From contig NZ_CANLAG010000006.1 in NCBI RefSeq assembly GCF_947488715.1, positions 120,001 through 184,000 on the forward strand: a stretch of DNA of 64,000 bases, written 5' to 3'. The stretch comes from an uncultured Tateyamaria sp. (lineage in GTDB: Bacteria; Pseudomonadota; Alphaproteobacteria; Rhodobacterales; Rhodobacteraceae). Below the pieces are notes generated by a model, which was not told where the DNA came from, made no database searches, and worked only from the letters and a program-made list of their open reading frames with translations. Position numbers and translations under genes: made by a program. This document shows positions 10,031 through 18,388 of the stretch, in pieces (position 1 is the stretch's first letter; each line of letters begins with the position of its first letter).

Positions 10031-10369
10031 GACGGTGAAATCCACCCCACTGCGCCGGACGGATCCCAATGGTTCACCCATACCAATCCGTTGTGAGGTC
10101 ATCTAAATTGCCGGATAATTCATTGATAAATCAACGGATTACGGCGGAATTTCGCCGAAAAACAACCGGAGCCGTACAGTTGAACCCGAAACTTCGTGAG
10201 GACGCTTTTCGTATAATTATCAGTACTTTGACCCAGATTGCGGCGAATCGCATCCGCAATTTCCACGAATCCGTGACAAGTCGTGACGGGTTTTCCCCCT
10301 TCATTTGTGGAACTCTATCGCCATCTTGTTCGTTACAAGAGCAGAACCACAAAATGTAGGTGACCCAAA
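10031..10369. other. AT-richer non-coding stretch between clpB and the next gene
   Basis: No credible gene is seen on either strand. The stretch is clearly more AT-rich than its surroundings. It contains an imperfect inverted repeat at 10142-10157 (CGGCGGAA/TTTCGCCG) and a TATAAT hexamer at 10212-10217 without a good -35 at the right distance. It probably carries the promoter of the downstream small gene, but this could not be fixed. Confidence 0.5.
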
Positions 10370-10681
10370 ATGCAGACTGTCCCATTGCAACTGACCGATG
10401 TGATTTACAACGCTGCGACCCAGACCTTTGAGGCGCGCGTGACCGTTCACGACCGCAAGGGCGCGCACAGCTATGCCTGTGCCATCGACGCGCCAATCAC
10501 GATGGAATTCGAAGACGCGGCCGCGGGCCTTGCGACACAGGCCATGCGACGCCATGTGCACGGCCGTGCCGACGCGACCCACATGCCGCACGCCACCGCA
10601 CCGCTGCGGTCGAGCCGACGTGCCGGACTGCGCCGCATGGTGCTGGACCGTTTCGCAACTGAACGGCCCCGCGCGGCCTGA
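10370..10681 (+). CDS. Uncharacterised small basic protein
   Basis: 103 residues, not recognised. The N-terminal half looks like a small beta-strand domain (LTDVIYNAATQTFEARVTVHD). The C-terminal half is rich in arginine, histidine and alanine and may be disordered or bind nucleic acid. There is no signal peptide, membrane segment or cysteine pair. It starts with ATG after TAGGTGA and is followed by its own terminator at 10792-10824, so it is probably a separate transcript from pyrF. The coding assignment rests on codon pattern, isolation and the terminator; the function is unknown. Confidence 0.65.
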   Translation: MQTVPLQLTDVIYNAATQTFEARVTVHDRKGAHSYACAIDAPITMEFEDAAAGLATQAMRRHVHGRADATHMPHATAPLRSSRRAGLRRMVLDRFATERPRAA

Positions 10682-10791
10682 ACCCCGTTTCCTTGACCGT
10701 GGCCCCGGTGCGCAACCTTCTGTCCCCTGCGCAACGGACCATGGCCAAGCTGCCAGAGACATGTGCCTGCCTGCAAAGTCTCTGATTTCCT

Positions 10792-10824
10792 GCCCGGGTG
10801 TCTCTGACATCCGGGCCTTTTTTT
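10792..10824 (+). terminator. Strong Rho-independent terminator upstream of pyrF
   Basis: 11-bp stem GCCCGGGTGTC/GACATCCGGGC (one G-T pair) with a TCT loop, followed by seven T. It lies 110 bases after the stop of the small gene and 63 bases before pyrF. Confidence 0.88.
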
Positions 10825-10886
10825 CGTCTGTGGACTTTGACGCGCTGCCTGCCGTATCACGCGGTGGACCAGTACAGGGGGCGTGA

Positions 10887-11603
10887 ATGGCGGATGACAG
10901 GCTGATCGTGGCGATGGACGTGCCAAACGCCATCGCAGGACTTGAACTGGCCCAGACGCTGGGCGACAGCGTCAGCTTTTACAAGATCGGGCTGGGTATG
11001 CTGACGGGGGGTGGCCTCGCCCTCGCCAATGAGCTCAAGCAAGAGCACGGCAAGCGCATCTTTCTGGACATGAAGCTGTTTGATATCGGCGCCACAGTCG
11101 AGGCGGCGGTGCGTGGATTGGCGCAGTTCGAGCTGGATTTTTTGACCGTACACGGCGACCCGCATGTGGTGCGTGCCGCCAAAGAGGGCGCAGCGGGCAC
11201 GTCTCTCAAGATCCTTGCGGTGACAATCCTGACATCGCTGGACCGGGACGATCTGGATGATTGCCTGATCCAATCGGGCGAGATCGGTGATCTGGTGCAG
11301 GACCGCGCGGGCCGCGCCTTTGATGCAGGTGCGGACGGAGTGATTTCGTCGCCCCACGAGGCATCAGCCATCCGCGCCCTGCCCGAAGCCGCAGGTCGGT
11401 TGATCGTCACGCCTGGTGTGCGCCCGGCAGGGGCCGATCTGGGAGACCAGAAGCGCGTTGCCACACCAGCCAATGCCATCGCGAACGGTGCGGATCATGT
11501 TGTCGTGGGGCGTCCCATCTGGCGCGCTGAAAACCCGCGCATCGCGGCGCAGGGTGTTCTGGACGAGTTGTCGAGCCCGCAGGCCCAGTCGCCAAACCGC
11601 TGA
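10887..11603 (+). CDS. pyrF: Orotidine 5'-phosphate decarboxylase
   Basis: 238 residues, a TIM-barrel enzyme that decarboxylates OMP to UMP, the last step of de novo pyrimidine synthesis in the cytoplasm. The catalytic D-x-K-x-x-D array is present as Asp61, Lys63 and Asp66 (LDMKLFDIGATV), and the phosphate-binding end has TPGVRP and VVGRPIW. DMKLFDI replaces the more usual DLKxHDI, so the middle histidine is phenylalanine here. The gene stands alone between a terminator and the sRNA candidate. The ATG at 10887 fits the family N-terminus (DRLIVAMDVP). Confidence 0.97.
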   Translation: MADDRLIVAMDVPNAIAGLELAQTLGDSVSFYKIGLGMLTGGGLALANELKQEHGKRIFLDMKLFDIGATVEAAVRGLAQFELDFLTVHGDPHVVRAAKEGAAGTSLKILAVTILTSLDRDDLDDCLIQSGEIGDLVQDRAGRAFDAGADGVISSPHEASAIRALPEAAGRLIVTPGVRPAGADLGDQKRVATPANAIANGADHVVVGRPIWRAENPRIAAQGVLDELSSPQAQSPNR

Positions 11604-11763
11604 CAATGCAGCACTTTTCAAGCGTGCTTTACGGTTCGATGCTCCGCTGAAAACCGTGCTGCCGATCCAACCTATTGTGCCATTCACGCAACAGACCACC
11701 GTATATTGCACGGTCAGGTTTTCCTGACCTAGCGTCAACCCGTTTAAGTGGTATTATGAATGA

Positions 11764-11836
11764 TAGGTGATACTCCCCGACGAACCAGATCTTCCTGAGG
11801 TTCGTCACCTCCCCCCGCGCAACGCGGGGGGTCTTT
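11764..11836 (+). ncRNA. Candidate trans-acting small RNA with anti-Shine-Dalgarno motifs
   Basis: A possible ~73-nt transcript. A TATTAT -10 hexamer lies at 11752-11757, though no convincing -35 is present. Hairpin 1 is GACGAACC/GGTTCGTC (11779-11786 with 11799-11806) with a 12-nt loop containing CTTCCT. A single-stranded ACCTC linker follows, then a 9-bp GC terminator hairpin. ACTCCCC, CTTCCT and CACCTCC are all complementary to ribosome-binding sites, the hallmark of AbcR/CcsR-like alphaproteobacterial sRNAs. The alternative is that it is only a complex 3' end of pyrF, whose stop is 160 bases upstream. Confidence 0.35.
11811..11836 (+). terminator. Rho-independent terminator overlapping the Nudix gene end
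   Basis: Stem CCCCCCGCG/CGCGGGGGG with a CAA loop, then TCTTT. Its T tract touches the stop codon of the convergent Nudix gene at 11836. Confidence 0.82.
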
Positions 11837-12264
11837 CATGTAAAGCATGCCGTTTTCACACCCGCGAGGTAGTCCCTCAGGCGGGGTTTGAATTGCGGAA
11901 CAGCCATCTCGTGGGCGAGGAAGTCATCGACGGTCATCATGGCCCATCCCTGCCCCTCGTCACCCAGCACGATCTGTGCCTCGACATCTGCTGGCACATG
12001 CGCGGCAAAGAACCACGAAATGCCACCGTTCGAGGCGCCGTATTCCCGCCCCCACTTCACGACAGCCGGATCAATCCGCAGGGTCAGTTCCTCGTAGGTT
12101 TCGCGCAAGGCACATTCGAGCGGCGTTTCGCCCGGCTCGATCCCGCCGCCGGGCAAGTCCCAGTGGTCGGCCCACAACAGGCCCGGCGTGTTGTCGCGTT
12201 GCAGTGTGGCCAGATTGTCCCCGACAAAAAGCGCCAATTTAGCACCAATCACACGCCCTGCCAT
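11836..12264 (-). CDS. Nudix family hydrolase
   Basis: 142 residues with a full Nudix box at residues 40-62: Gly40, Glu46, Arg54-Glu55 and Glu58-Glu59, in the G-x5-E-x7-R-E-U-x-E-E pattern. The usual glycine near the end is threonine (Thr61). Members cleave nucleoside diphosphates linked to another group, needing magnesium; the actual substrate (dNTP, NADH, ADP-sugar or cap) cannot be told. The ATG at 12264 is preferred over a TTG six bases earlier because GAGAGG lies seven bases before the ATG and too close to the TTG. It is divergent from dinB, 48 bases away. Confidence 0.9.
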   Translation of the reverse strand: MAGRVIGAKLALFVGDNLATLQRDNTPGLLWADHWDLPGGGIEPGETPLECALRETYEELTLRIDPAVVKWGREYGASNGGISWFFAAHVPADVEAQIVLGDEGQGWAMMTVDDFLAHEMAVPQFKPRLRDYLAGVKTACFT

Positions 12265-12312
12265 GTCCAAGCCTCTCTGTCTGCGCTACACTCGCAGACC
12301 TAGCCATTCCTT

Positions 12313-13572
12313 GTGCCCATGCCCAGCCTTTGTCGCGATTGTCTGACCGATTTTGATGCCCTGCCGCGCTGCCCTGCGTGTGGCAGCCCGCGTGTTGTGG
12401 CGCATCCCGAATTGTTCGACCTCTCCATTGCACATATGGATTGCGACGCCTTTTATGCCTCGGTCGAAAAGCGTGACGACCCCAGTCTGGAGGGCAAGCC
12501 CGTCATCATTGGTGGCGGGCGGCGAGGCGTCGTGTCCACGGCGTGCTATGTGGCGCGGATTCGTGGGGTTCGATCCGCGATGCCGATGTTTCAGGCGCTC
12601 AAGCTGTGCCCCGAAGCGGTGATCATCAAGCCGCGCATGCAGGCCTATGTCGATGCGTCGCGCGCCATCCGCGAGATGATGGAAGAGATGACACCCGCCA
12701 TTGAACCCCTTTCGCTGGATGAGGCGTTTCTGGACCTGCGCGGCACGACCAAGCTGCATGGCCGTCCGCCTGCGGTGATGTTGGCGCGGCTGGTCAAGCG
12801 GATGCGTGACGAACTGGGGCTGACTGGGTCGATTGGTCTGAGCCACAACAAGTTTCTGGCCAAGGTCGCATCGGATCTGGAAAAGCCGCACGGGTTTTCC
12901 GTTATTGGCACCGCTGAAACCGGCGATTTCCTGCGTGACAAGCCGGTACGCCTGATCTGGGGCATTGGCCCGGCGGCGCAGGCGTCATTGGACAAGGCGG
13001 GGATTCGCACGTTTTCGGACCTGTTGCGGTGGGACCGCGTTGATCTGATTGCCCGTTTTGGGTCGATGGGTGAACGCCTGTGGCATCTGGCGCGGGGCGA
13101 GGATCACCGCCGTGTGTCCCGCGATGCGCCGATGAAGTCGATCAGCAACGAGACCACATTCGGCGAAGACACAAGTGACCCCGATATTCTGGACGGCCAT
13201 CTGTGGCGCATGGCCGAAAAGGTTGCGGACCGCGCCAAGGCCAAGGACATCGCGGGCCGGGTTGTGACGCTCAAGCTCAAGCGGCACGACCATTCGTCCC
13301 TGACCCGCCGCGTGTCACTGCGAGAGCCTGCGCAGCTTGCCGATACGATCTATCGGACGGCGCGGGCGCTGTTTGATCAGGTGGGGGATCAGGGGCCGTA
13401 TCGGCTGTTGGGGTGCGGGATCAGTGATCTGTGCAATGCGGGAACGGTCGAGGCGTCTGGCGATCTGCTGGACCCGGATGCCCGCAAACGTGGACAGGCG
13501 GAGCGCGCCACAGACGCCATCCGCGACCGGTTTGGTCACGATGCAATCGTCAAGGGACGCGCTTTGCGGTGA
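12313..13572 (+). CDS. dinB: DNA polymerase IV (Y-family) with an N-terminal zinc-ribbon-like extension
   Basis: 419 residues from GTG, or 417 from the in-frame ATG at 12319. The Y-family core shows the metal site DCDAFYASVE near residue 44 and the catalytic SLDEAFLD, followed by HhH thumb and little-finger regions. It carries out error-prone translesion synthesis. Unlike the standard enzyme it begins with a short segment holding two CxxC pairs (CRDC at 7-10 and CPAC at 20-23), which could bind zinc. No LexA-like operator was recognised in the short divergent gap. No imuAB/dnaE2 genes are present nearby. Confidence 0.94.
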   Translation: MPMPSLCRDCLTDFDALPRCPACGSPRVVAHPELFDLSIAHMDCDAFYASVEKRDDPSLEGKPVIIGGGRRGVVSTACYVARIRGVRSAMPMFQALKLCPEAVIIKPRMQAYVDASRAIREMMEEMTPAIEPLSLDEAFLDLRGTTKLHGRPPAVMLARLVKRMRDELGLTGSIGLSHNKFLAKVASDLEKPHGFSVIGTAETGDFLRDKPVRLIWGIGPAAQASLDKAGIRTFSDLLRWDRVDLIARFGSMGERLWHLARGEDHRRVSRDAPMKSISNETTFGEDTSDPDILDGHLWRMAEKVADRAKAKDIAGRVVTLKLKRHDHSSLTRRVSLREPAQLADTIYRTARALFDQVGDQGPYRLLGCGISDLCNAGTVEASGDLLDPDARKRGQAERATDAIRDRFGHDAIVKGRALR

Positions 13573-13575
13573 CTG

Positions 13576-14436
13576 CTATTCAGCCGCGAGCGGCACGCGC
13601 ATCTGACCAATTGTGGTGATGTCCGCCACCACGCGCCGCAACCGGGCGCGCACCGCGTCAAAGTCGCCATTGGGACGGATCAGGCGCTCGTTCATATAGA
13701 GGGATCGGTCGATTTCGACCTGGATCGCGTGTTGGTTGCGGGACGGACGGCCATAGGCCTGCGTGACATAGGCCCCGGCAAAGGGCGCATTGCGCGCCAC
13801 GGTGAACCCGGCATTGGCAAAGGCCGCTTCGACGATCTCGACCATGTCGCTGCCTGCGGCAGCACCAAAACGGTCACCCAACACCACATCAGGGCGCGCC
13901 ATGCCGCCACGCGCAATGCCGTCCATCGCCTCGTGCGGCATGGAATGGCAATCGATCAACACAGCCTGGCCATGGGCCAGATGCGCGCCATCCAACAGCT
14001 TTTGCAGCATGTGGTGATAGGGGCGCCAATAGAGGTCGATCCGGCGCTCTGCCTCTCGCATCGACAGTTTGCCGCGATAGATCACCCGGCCATTGGCGAC
14101 AACGCGGGGGATCACACCAAGGCCGCTGGCGATGCGTGGATTGTGGCCCTGCCGCCGCACACCTTCGATCAGCGCGGGGTCCAGTTCGTCGGCGCTGCGG
14201 TTCAAATCGACAAAGGCGCGTGGCGCACCGGCCTTGAGCAGCGGCGCGCCCATTTGCGGCACCATGTCAAAGAGTTGGTCGACAAAGGCATCCTCGGACG
14301 AGCGGATTGTCTTTTCATCCAGCTGGGTGCGACGCAGAAAGCTCCATGGATAATCGCGCCCGGAATGGGGCGATGCAAACACCACGCAGGACGTGCGTTT
14401 TTCAGGGTGTAGTACGTCGTAGGCGACCTTGGGCAT
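13576..14436 (-). CDS. N-formylglutamate amidohydrolase family protein
   Basis: 286 residues. The family (FGase/HutG2) hydrolyses N-formyl-glutamate or similar formylated and acylated amino acids. Motifs include ASPHSGRDYP near the N-terminus, RAFVDLNRS, and DCHSMP, which together provide the metal and substrate residues. No other hut gene is present here, so histidine degradation is not implied. The ATG at 14436 is chosen because GGAGGAG sits 7 bases upstream; an upstream ATG at 14472 lacks such a site. It is convergent with dinB, with only 3 bases between the stop codons. Confidence 0.88.
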   Translation of the reverse strand: MPKVAYDVLHPEKRTSCVVFASPHSGRDYPWSFLRRTQLDEKTIRSSEDAFVDQLFDMVPQMGAPLLKAGAPRAFVDLNRSADELDPALIEGVRRQGHNPRIASGLGVIPRVVANGRVIYRGKLSMREAERRIDLYWRPYHHMLQKLLDGAHLAHGQAVLIDCHSMPHEAMDGIARGGMARPDVVLGDRFGAAAGSDMVEIVEAAFANAGFTVARNAPFAGAYVTQAYGRPSRNQHAIQVEIDRSLYMNERLIRPNGDFDAVRARLRRVVADITTIGQMRVPLAAE

Positions 14437-14606
14437 GGATGCTCCTCCGAGAACCAACATAGCCCATGACATACCAAAGCCAAAAGCCCTTGATCATGCC
14501 ATCGACTCCTTTTATACGCCCCCTCACCCGGCGCGGATTTCCGCGCCCGCTTTTATTGTGGGCCACCACTTTGAATCGCGGGAACGGCATCCGGGACGGT
14601 CAAAGT

Positions 14607-14681
14607 GGGCGATTAGCTCAGCGGTAGAGCACTTCGTTGACATCGAAGGGGTCACAAGTTCGATCCTTGTATCGCCCACCA
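14607..14681 (+). tRNA. tRNA-Val (anticodon GAC)
   Basis: 75 bases including an encoded CCA. Acceptor arm GGGCGAT/ATCGCCC, D arm GCTC/GAGC, anticodon arm CTTCG/CGAAG with loop TTGACAT (anticodon GAC at 14639-14641), variable loop GGGTC and T arm ACAAG/CTTGT with TTCGATC all pair. It decodes GUC and GUU. The ATCGCCC-ACCA end is intact and no integrase or duplicated 3' end is seen next to it. Confidence 0.97.
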
Positions 14682-14788
14682 CCTATTCCGCCAACCGGGG
14701 CAACCCGCGCGGCACATCACACCGGCACTGAGGTGCCAAAACGCAACCCGGCGCTGCTTCGCGCCATGAAACATGAGGAAGAAGCGCC

Positions 14789-14914
14789 ATGAAGGTTCGC
14801 AACTCGCTCCGTTCGCTGAAAAACCGGCACCGTGACTGCCGCGTTGTGCGTCGCAAGGGCCGTGTGTACGTCATCAACAAGACGCAGCGCCGGTTCAAAG
14901 CACGCCAGGGCTAA
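14789..14914 (+). CDS. rpmJ: Ribosomal protein L36 (cysteine-poor form)
   Basis: 41 residues, [20 protein letters not shown] then [21 protein letters not shown]. This is L36 of the large ribosomal subunit. Only one of the four zinc ligands of the classical form is left (Cys17), so it is the zinc-independent (C-minus, YkgO-like) type that is normal for alphaproteobacteria. A good ribosome site (GAGGAAG) precedes the ATG and a terminator follows directly. As is usual for this form it stands outside the ribosomal protein operons. Confidence 0.95.
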   Translation: MKVRNSLRSLKNRHRDCRVVRRKGRVYVINKTQRRFKARQG

Positions 14915-14937
14915 GCCCCGCAGCAACGACCAAATTC

Positions 14938-14969
14938 AAAAGGCCGTCCTTGATCAGGGCGGCCTTTTT
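14938..14969 (+). terminator. Rho-independent terminator after rpmJ
   Basis: 12-bp stem AAAGGCCGTCCT/AGGGCGGCCTTT (one G-T pair), loop TGATC, then T run. Confidence 0.88.
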
Positions 14970-15094
14970 GCTTGTCCGGCGCACGCAGAGGCACATTGTG
15001 ATCGCGCGGGCGGTCACACCGCGCGGTTGCCATATTGCCAGAGCGGCGGCAAATCGGCTTACTCACGCGACAGGATGCGACGACGGAACACAAA

Positions 15095-16018
15095 ATGGCT
15101 GACAGTCTGACAATTGCCGCTGCTTTTGTTCTCGGCTTTGCGCTGTCGCGGGCCAGCACATGTACGGTGGCCGCGACCATGCGCCTGGTGACGCTGCGGC
15201 GTGTGGACTGGCTGTTGGGTATTGCCGTTGCGGTCAGTTGGTCGGCGGTGGCGATCTATGCCCTGCGACTGGCTTTTCCCGAAAGCACCGCAGCACCCGA
15301 CGCCTTTGGCATCAACACGACACTGATCGTGGCATCGGTCGTGATGGGGGCCGGGGCATGGTTGAACGGCGGCTGTTTTGTCGGGTCCGTCGGGCATATC
15401 AGCAGCGGCAACGTCTCTTATGTCGCCACCTTTGCAGGGCTGGCGGCGGCACGGTTGTTTGAAAACACCGATCGCCTGATGGGCCTGGCACCGATGCAGA
15501 CCGCAGCGCGGCTGACGCCGGAGTCGGGCGGGCGGTATTGGGCCTTGCTCGGCCTGTTTGCCCTGCTGCTGGTGTGGAGCATGTGGCGTATTTTCAAACG
15601 GCGGCAACAGGCCATTATCGCCCTGAGCGCCATGGGCGTCGCCGCAGCGGTCGTCTATTCCCTGCAACCTGACTGGAGTTACGAGGCCCTCATCGGGCGC
15701 ATGGTCCATGGGCAGGATGTTCGGGACAATCTGGTGATTCTGTTGGCCGTCATTGGCCTGTTCTCGGGCGCCACGCTGTCGGCCATGCTGAACAACCGCT
15801 TTCAATTGCGCCACAGCGGTTGGCGGTCCACGACGCTGTCCTTTGCCGGTGGGTTGCTGATGGGAATTGGTGCGCAGTTTGTGCCGGGTGGTAATGACAC
15901 GCTACTTTTGTGGGTTATCCCCGGCTTTGCGCTGCACGGGCTGGCAAGCTATCTGATCATGGTTGGCACTGTTGCCATATTGATCATGCTGGCACGCGCG
16001 CGCGGGGCAACCGCCTGA
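15095..16018 (+). CDS. YeeE/YedE family (sulfur transport domain) membrane protein
   Basis: 307 residues, about eight hydrophobic segments. It belongs to the YeeE/YedE family, whose characterised member TsuA imports thiosulfate. The conserved cysteines are in place: Cys23 in STCTVAATM and Cys94 in NGGCFVGSVG, plus GAQFVPGGNDTLLLW near the C-terminus, where the second repeat carries no cysteine. The substrate may be thiosulfate, sulfite-like or selenium compounds. No TusA, rhodanese or sulfur-oxidation gene is adjacent, so the role is inferred from family alone. The ATG at 15095 starts directly at the first membrane segment. Confidence 0.85.
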   Translation: MADSLTIAAAFVLGFALSRASTCTVAATMRLVTLRRVDWLLGIAVAVSWSAVAIYALRLAFPESTAAPDAFGINTTLIVASVVMGAGAWLNGGCFVGSVGHISSGNVSYVATFAGLAAARLFENTDRLMGLAPMQTAARLTPESGGRYWALLGLFALLLVWSMWRIFKRRQQAIIALSAMGVAAAVVYSLQPDWSYEALIGRMVHGQDVRDNLVILLAVIGLFSGATLSAMLNNRFQLRHSGWRSTTLSFAGGLLMGIGAQFVPGGNDTLLLWVIPGFALHGLASYLIMVGTVAILIMLARARGATA

Positions 16019-16119
16019 TCCATCCCGTTTTTTGACGACAACCGCTGGTTTGGTTTGCGTTCTACCTCGCCGTGCGTAGTCTTGGTGCATTGGTTAACGA
16101 CATTGATGAAGGAAAGACC

Positions 16120-17295
16120 ATGTCGCGCAAACTTGTGGTCTGCCTGGACGGCACCGGAAACGAAATCGAGACGAACGAGTCCAACATCCTGCGGCTCTAC
16201 AAATGCCTTGAGCGGTCCGAAGATCAGATCGTGTATTACAACCCCGGCGTTGGCACGCTGGACACGCGGCCATTCACCCGCGCGGTGTTGACCAAGCCCA
16301 AGCTGGTTCTGGGACTGGTCGCGGGCCTTGGGTTGGAAACCAATGTGCTGCGGGCCTTCGAGTTTCTGTGCAAGAATTACCGCAAGGGCGACCGCATCTA
16401 TCTGTTTGGCTATTCGCGGGGGGCCTATACGGCCCGCGCGCTGGCCGGGTTCATCAACGACTTTGGCCTTGTCGAACCTGATGAGTTCCACCTTGTGTCA
16501 CCCGTGTTCAAGGCGTGGCGGCGGCTGCGCAAACACGACCCGCGCGTCAAACACGCCAAGCTGCGGATGCTGGAAAAGGCGTTTCGCATGACCCACCCGC
16601 CGATCCGGTTCCTGGGGTTGTGGGACACGGTCAGTTCGATGTTGCAGGTCAAGCTGTCGCGCGGAACCTTTGTGAACTACATCCACCACTCGAGTGTCGA
16701 CGAAAACCCGTCCGTCGAATCTGTCCGGCATGTGCTGGCCATTGACGAGACGCGGCGTTTCTTTCGGCACCAGTTCTGGACAGACGGGCAGGAATATCAC
16801 GGCACGCGGTTCCTATCCAAAGAGAACCCGCCCCAGCAGGACGTCAAACAGGTCTGGTTTGCCGGCACGCATACGGATGTCGCGGGATCGGTCCCCGAAG
16901 CTGAGGCGGGTCTTGCCAAACTGACGCTGCACTGGATGCGCGAAGAACTGGATGCGCTGCAAGTCGACGGGCTCGCCTTTCGCGACATCACCTACAATCG
17001 CTACGTGTTGGGCAAAGAGGACGAAGTTACCAAGCGGATGCAGCTCGACATCTCGATACCCGATCACAATGCCCCGCTGCACAGCCAGATGAAAAAGGGC
17101 TGGTTCCTGTTGGAGGGTGTTCCGCGCCTGCGGCGGCGGTGCCGGTGGCCGGAACAGAAGTCCTGGCTGGGGTATTACTTTCCGTTTGGGCAGGCGCGTT
17201 ACATCCCGTCGGGATCTATCATTCACCCATCAGCATTGGCACGGCGGGACGACCCCTCCAACGCGTATGATCCGGTCAACCTGAAGGGGTTTTGA
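16120..17295 (+). CDS. DUF2235 alpha/beta hydrolase (Tle1-type phospholipase fold)
   Basis: 391 residues. The DUF2235 domain spans most of the protein: KLVVCLDGTGNE at the N-terminus, nucleophile elbow GYSRGAYTAR with Ser99, and WFAGTHTDVAG carrying the probable acid. Characterised members (Tle1) are type VI secretion phospholipase effectors, but many DUF2235 proteins are free-standing housekeeping hydrolases. Here there is no VgrG, PAAR, immunity gene or membrane segment beside it, so an effector role is not supported. The ATG at 16120 has GAAGGAAAG upstream. The substrate is unknown. Confidence 0.85.
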   Translation: MSRKLVVCLDGTGNEIETNESNILRLYKCLERSEDQIVYYNPGVGTLDTRPFTRAVLTKPKLVLGLVAGLGLETNVLRAFEFLCKNYRKGDRIYLFGYSRGAYTARALAGFINDFGLVEPDEFHLVSPVFKAWRRLRKHDPRVKHAKLRMLEKAFRMTHPPIRFLGLWDTVSSMLQVKLSRGTFVNYIHHSSVDENPSVESVRHVLAIDETRRFFRHQFWTDGQEYHGTRFLSKENPPQQDVKQVWFAGTHTDVAGSVPEAEAGLAKLTLHWMREELDALQVDGLAFRDITYNRYVLGKEDEVTKRMQLDISIPDHNAPLHSQMKKGWFLLEGVPRLRRRCRWPEQKSWLGYYFPFGQARYIPSGSIIHPSALARRDDPSNAYDPVNLKGF

Positions 17296-17401
17296 CACCG
17301 CCGCCCAGGCACCTGTTCGAACTTGCACAGGCGGCACCCCTTGCGGTTGTCCCTGTGCGCCATAGGTTGCCATCAAACCTCTGATGCGAAAGGCCCAACC
17401 G

Positions 17402-18277
17402 ATGAGTGACCCGACCTACACCCCCCCAGCCAAATGGACATGGGATGCCGAATCCGGCGGCCAGTTTGCCTCGATCAACCGGCCCATCGCGGGTCCAACG
17501 GCGGACAAGGAGCTGCCGGTGGGCAAGCATCCGTTCCAACTCTATTCGTTGGCCACGCCGAATGGCGTCAAAGTCACGATGATGTTCGAAGAGCTGTTGG
17601 CCGCGGGCGTGACCGGTGCCGAATACGATGCCTGGCTGGTCAACATCGGTGACGGCGACCAGTTCGGATCGGGCTTTGTCGAGGCCAACCCGAACTCCAA
17701 AATTCCGGCCCTGATCGACCGCACCGGCGACACGCGACTGCGCGTGTTCGAAAGCGGGTCGATCCTGATCCATTTGGCAGAGAAGTTTGGCATGTTCCTG
17801 CCTGCATCCGGTCCGGAGCGCACAGAGGTCATGAACTGGTTGATGTGGCAAATGGGGTCTGCGCCGTTCCTTGGCGGCGGCTTTGGCCACTTTTACGCCT
17901 ATGCGCCCGAAAAATACGAATACCCGATCAACCGCTACGCGATGGAAAGCAAGCGGCAGTTGGATGTGCTGGACCGGGAACTGGCGACCAAACCGTTCAT
18001 CGCCGGTGACGCATACAGCATCGCGGATATGGCGATCTGGCCCTGGTATGGGCAACTGTGCCTTGGTCGGTTGTATTCGGCGGCAGAGTTCCTGGACGTG
18101 GAAAGCTATGGCAACGTGATGGCCTGGGCCAAGAAGATCGACGCCCGCCCCGCAACATTGCGCGGACGCATGGTGAACCGCGCGTTTGGCGAGCCGGAGT
18201 TGCAGTTGCACGAGCGCCATGATGCCACAGATTTCGACACGCAAACGCAGGACAAGATCGGCACATCCGACACCTGA
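17402..18277 (+). CDS. yghU: Glutathione S-transferase of the YghU/Nu class
   Basis: 291 residues, longer than ordinary GSTs because of N- and C-terminal extensions, as in YghU. The thioredoxin-like domain is about residues 45-130 (LATPNGVKVTMMFEEL, NSKIPALID, FESGSILIHLAEKFG) and is followed by the helical domain (GDAYSIADMAIWPW). Nu-class enzymes bind two glutathiones and act as disulfide-bond reductases and organic peroxidases. The TPNG stretch is where glutathione is activated in YghU. Cytoplasmic and monocistronic; the ATG at 17402 is preferred over one six codons upstream because it matches the family start. Confidence 0.9.
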   Translation: MSDPTYTPPAKWTWDAESGGQFASINRPIAGPTADKELPVGKHPFQLYSLATPNGVKVTMMFEELLAAGVTGAEYDAWLVNIGDGDQFGSGFVEANPNSKIPALIDRTGDTRLRVFESGSILIHLAEKFGMFLPASGPERTEVMNWLMWQMGSAPFLGGGFGHFYAYAPEKYEYPINRYAMESKRQLDVLDRELATKPFIAGDAYSIADMAIWPWYGQLCLGRLYSAAEFLDVESYGNVMAWAKKIDARPATLRGRMVNRAFGEPELQLHERHDATDFDTQTQDKIGTSDT

Positions 18278-18388
18278 CGTACCTTGCGCGGGGTCCCGCA
18301 CACGCCAGGGACCTCGCCACGATTTGCCAAGACGCGATTGCCGCCTAAGTGGTCAGGGACATGCCCATGCCCCTGAAAGGTCTCCGTT

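Noticed and set aside
10123-10134. TTGAT-AA-ATCAA, looking like an FNR/FnrL site
   Set aside because: The half sites are separated by 2 bases instead of the required 4, and the neighbouring genes (clpB and a small orphan) are not expected FnrL targets.
14607-14681. tRNA-Val as an integration site for a mobile element
   Set aside because: No integrase, no repeated tRNA 3' end and only housekeeping genes around it.
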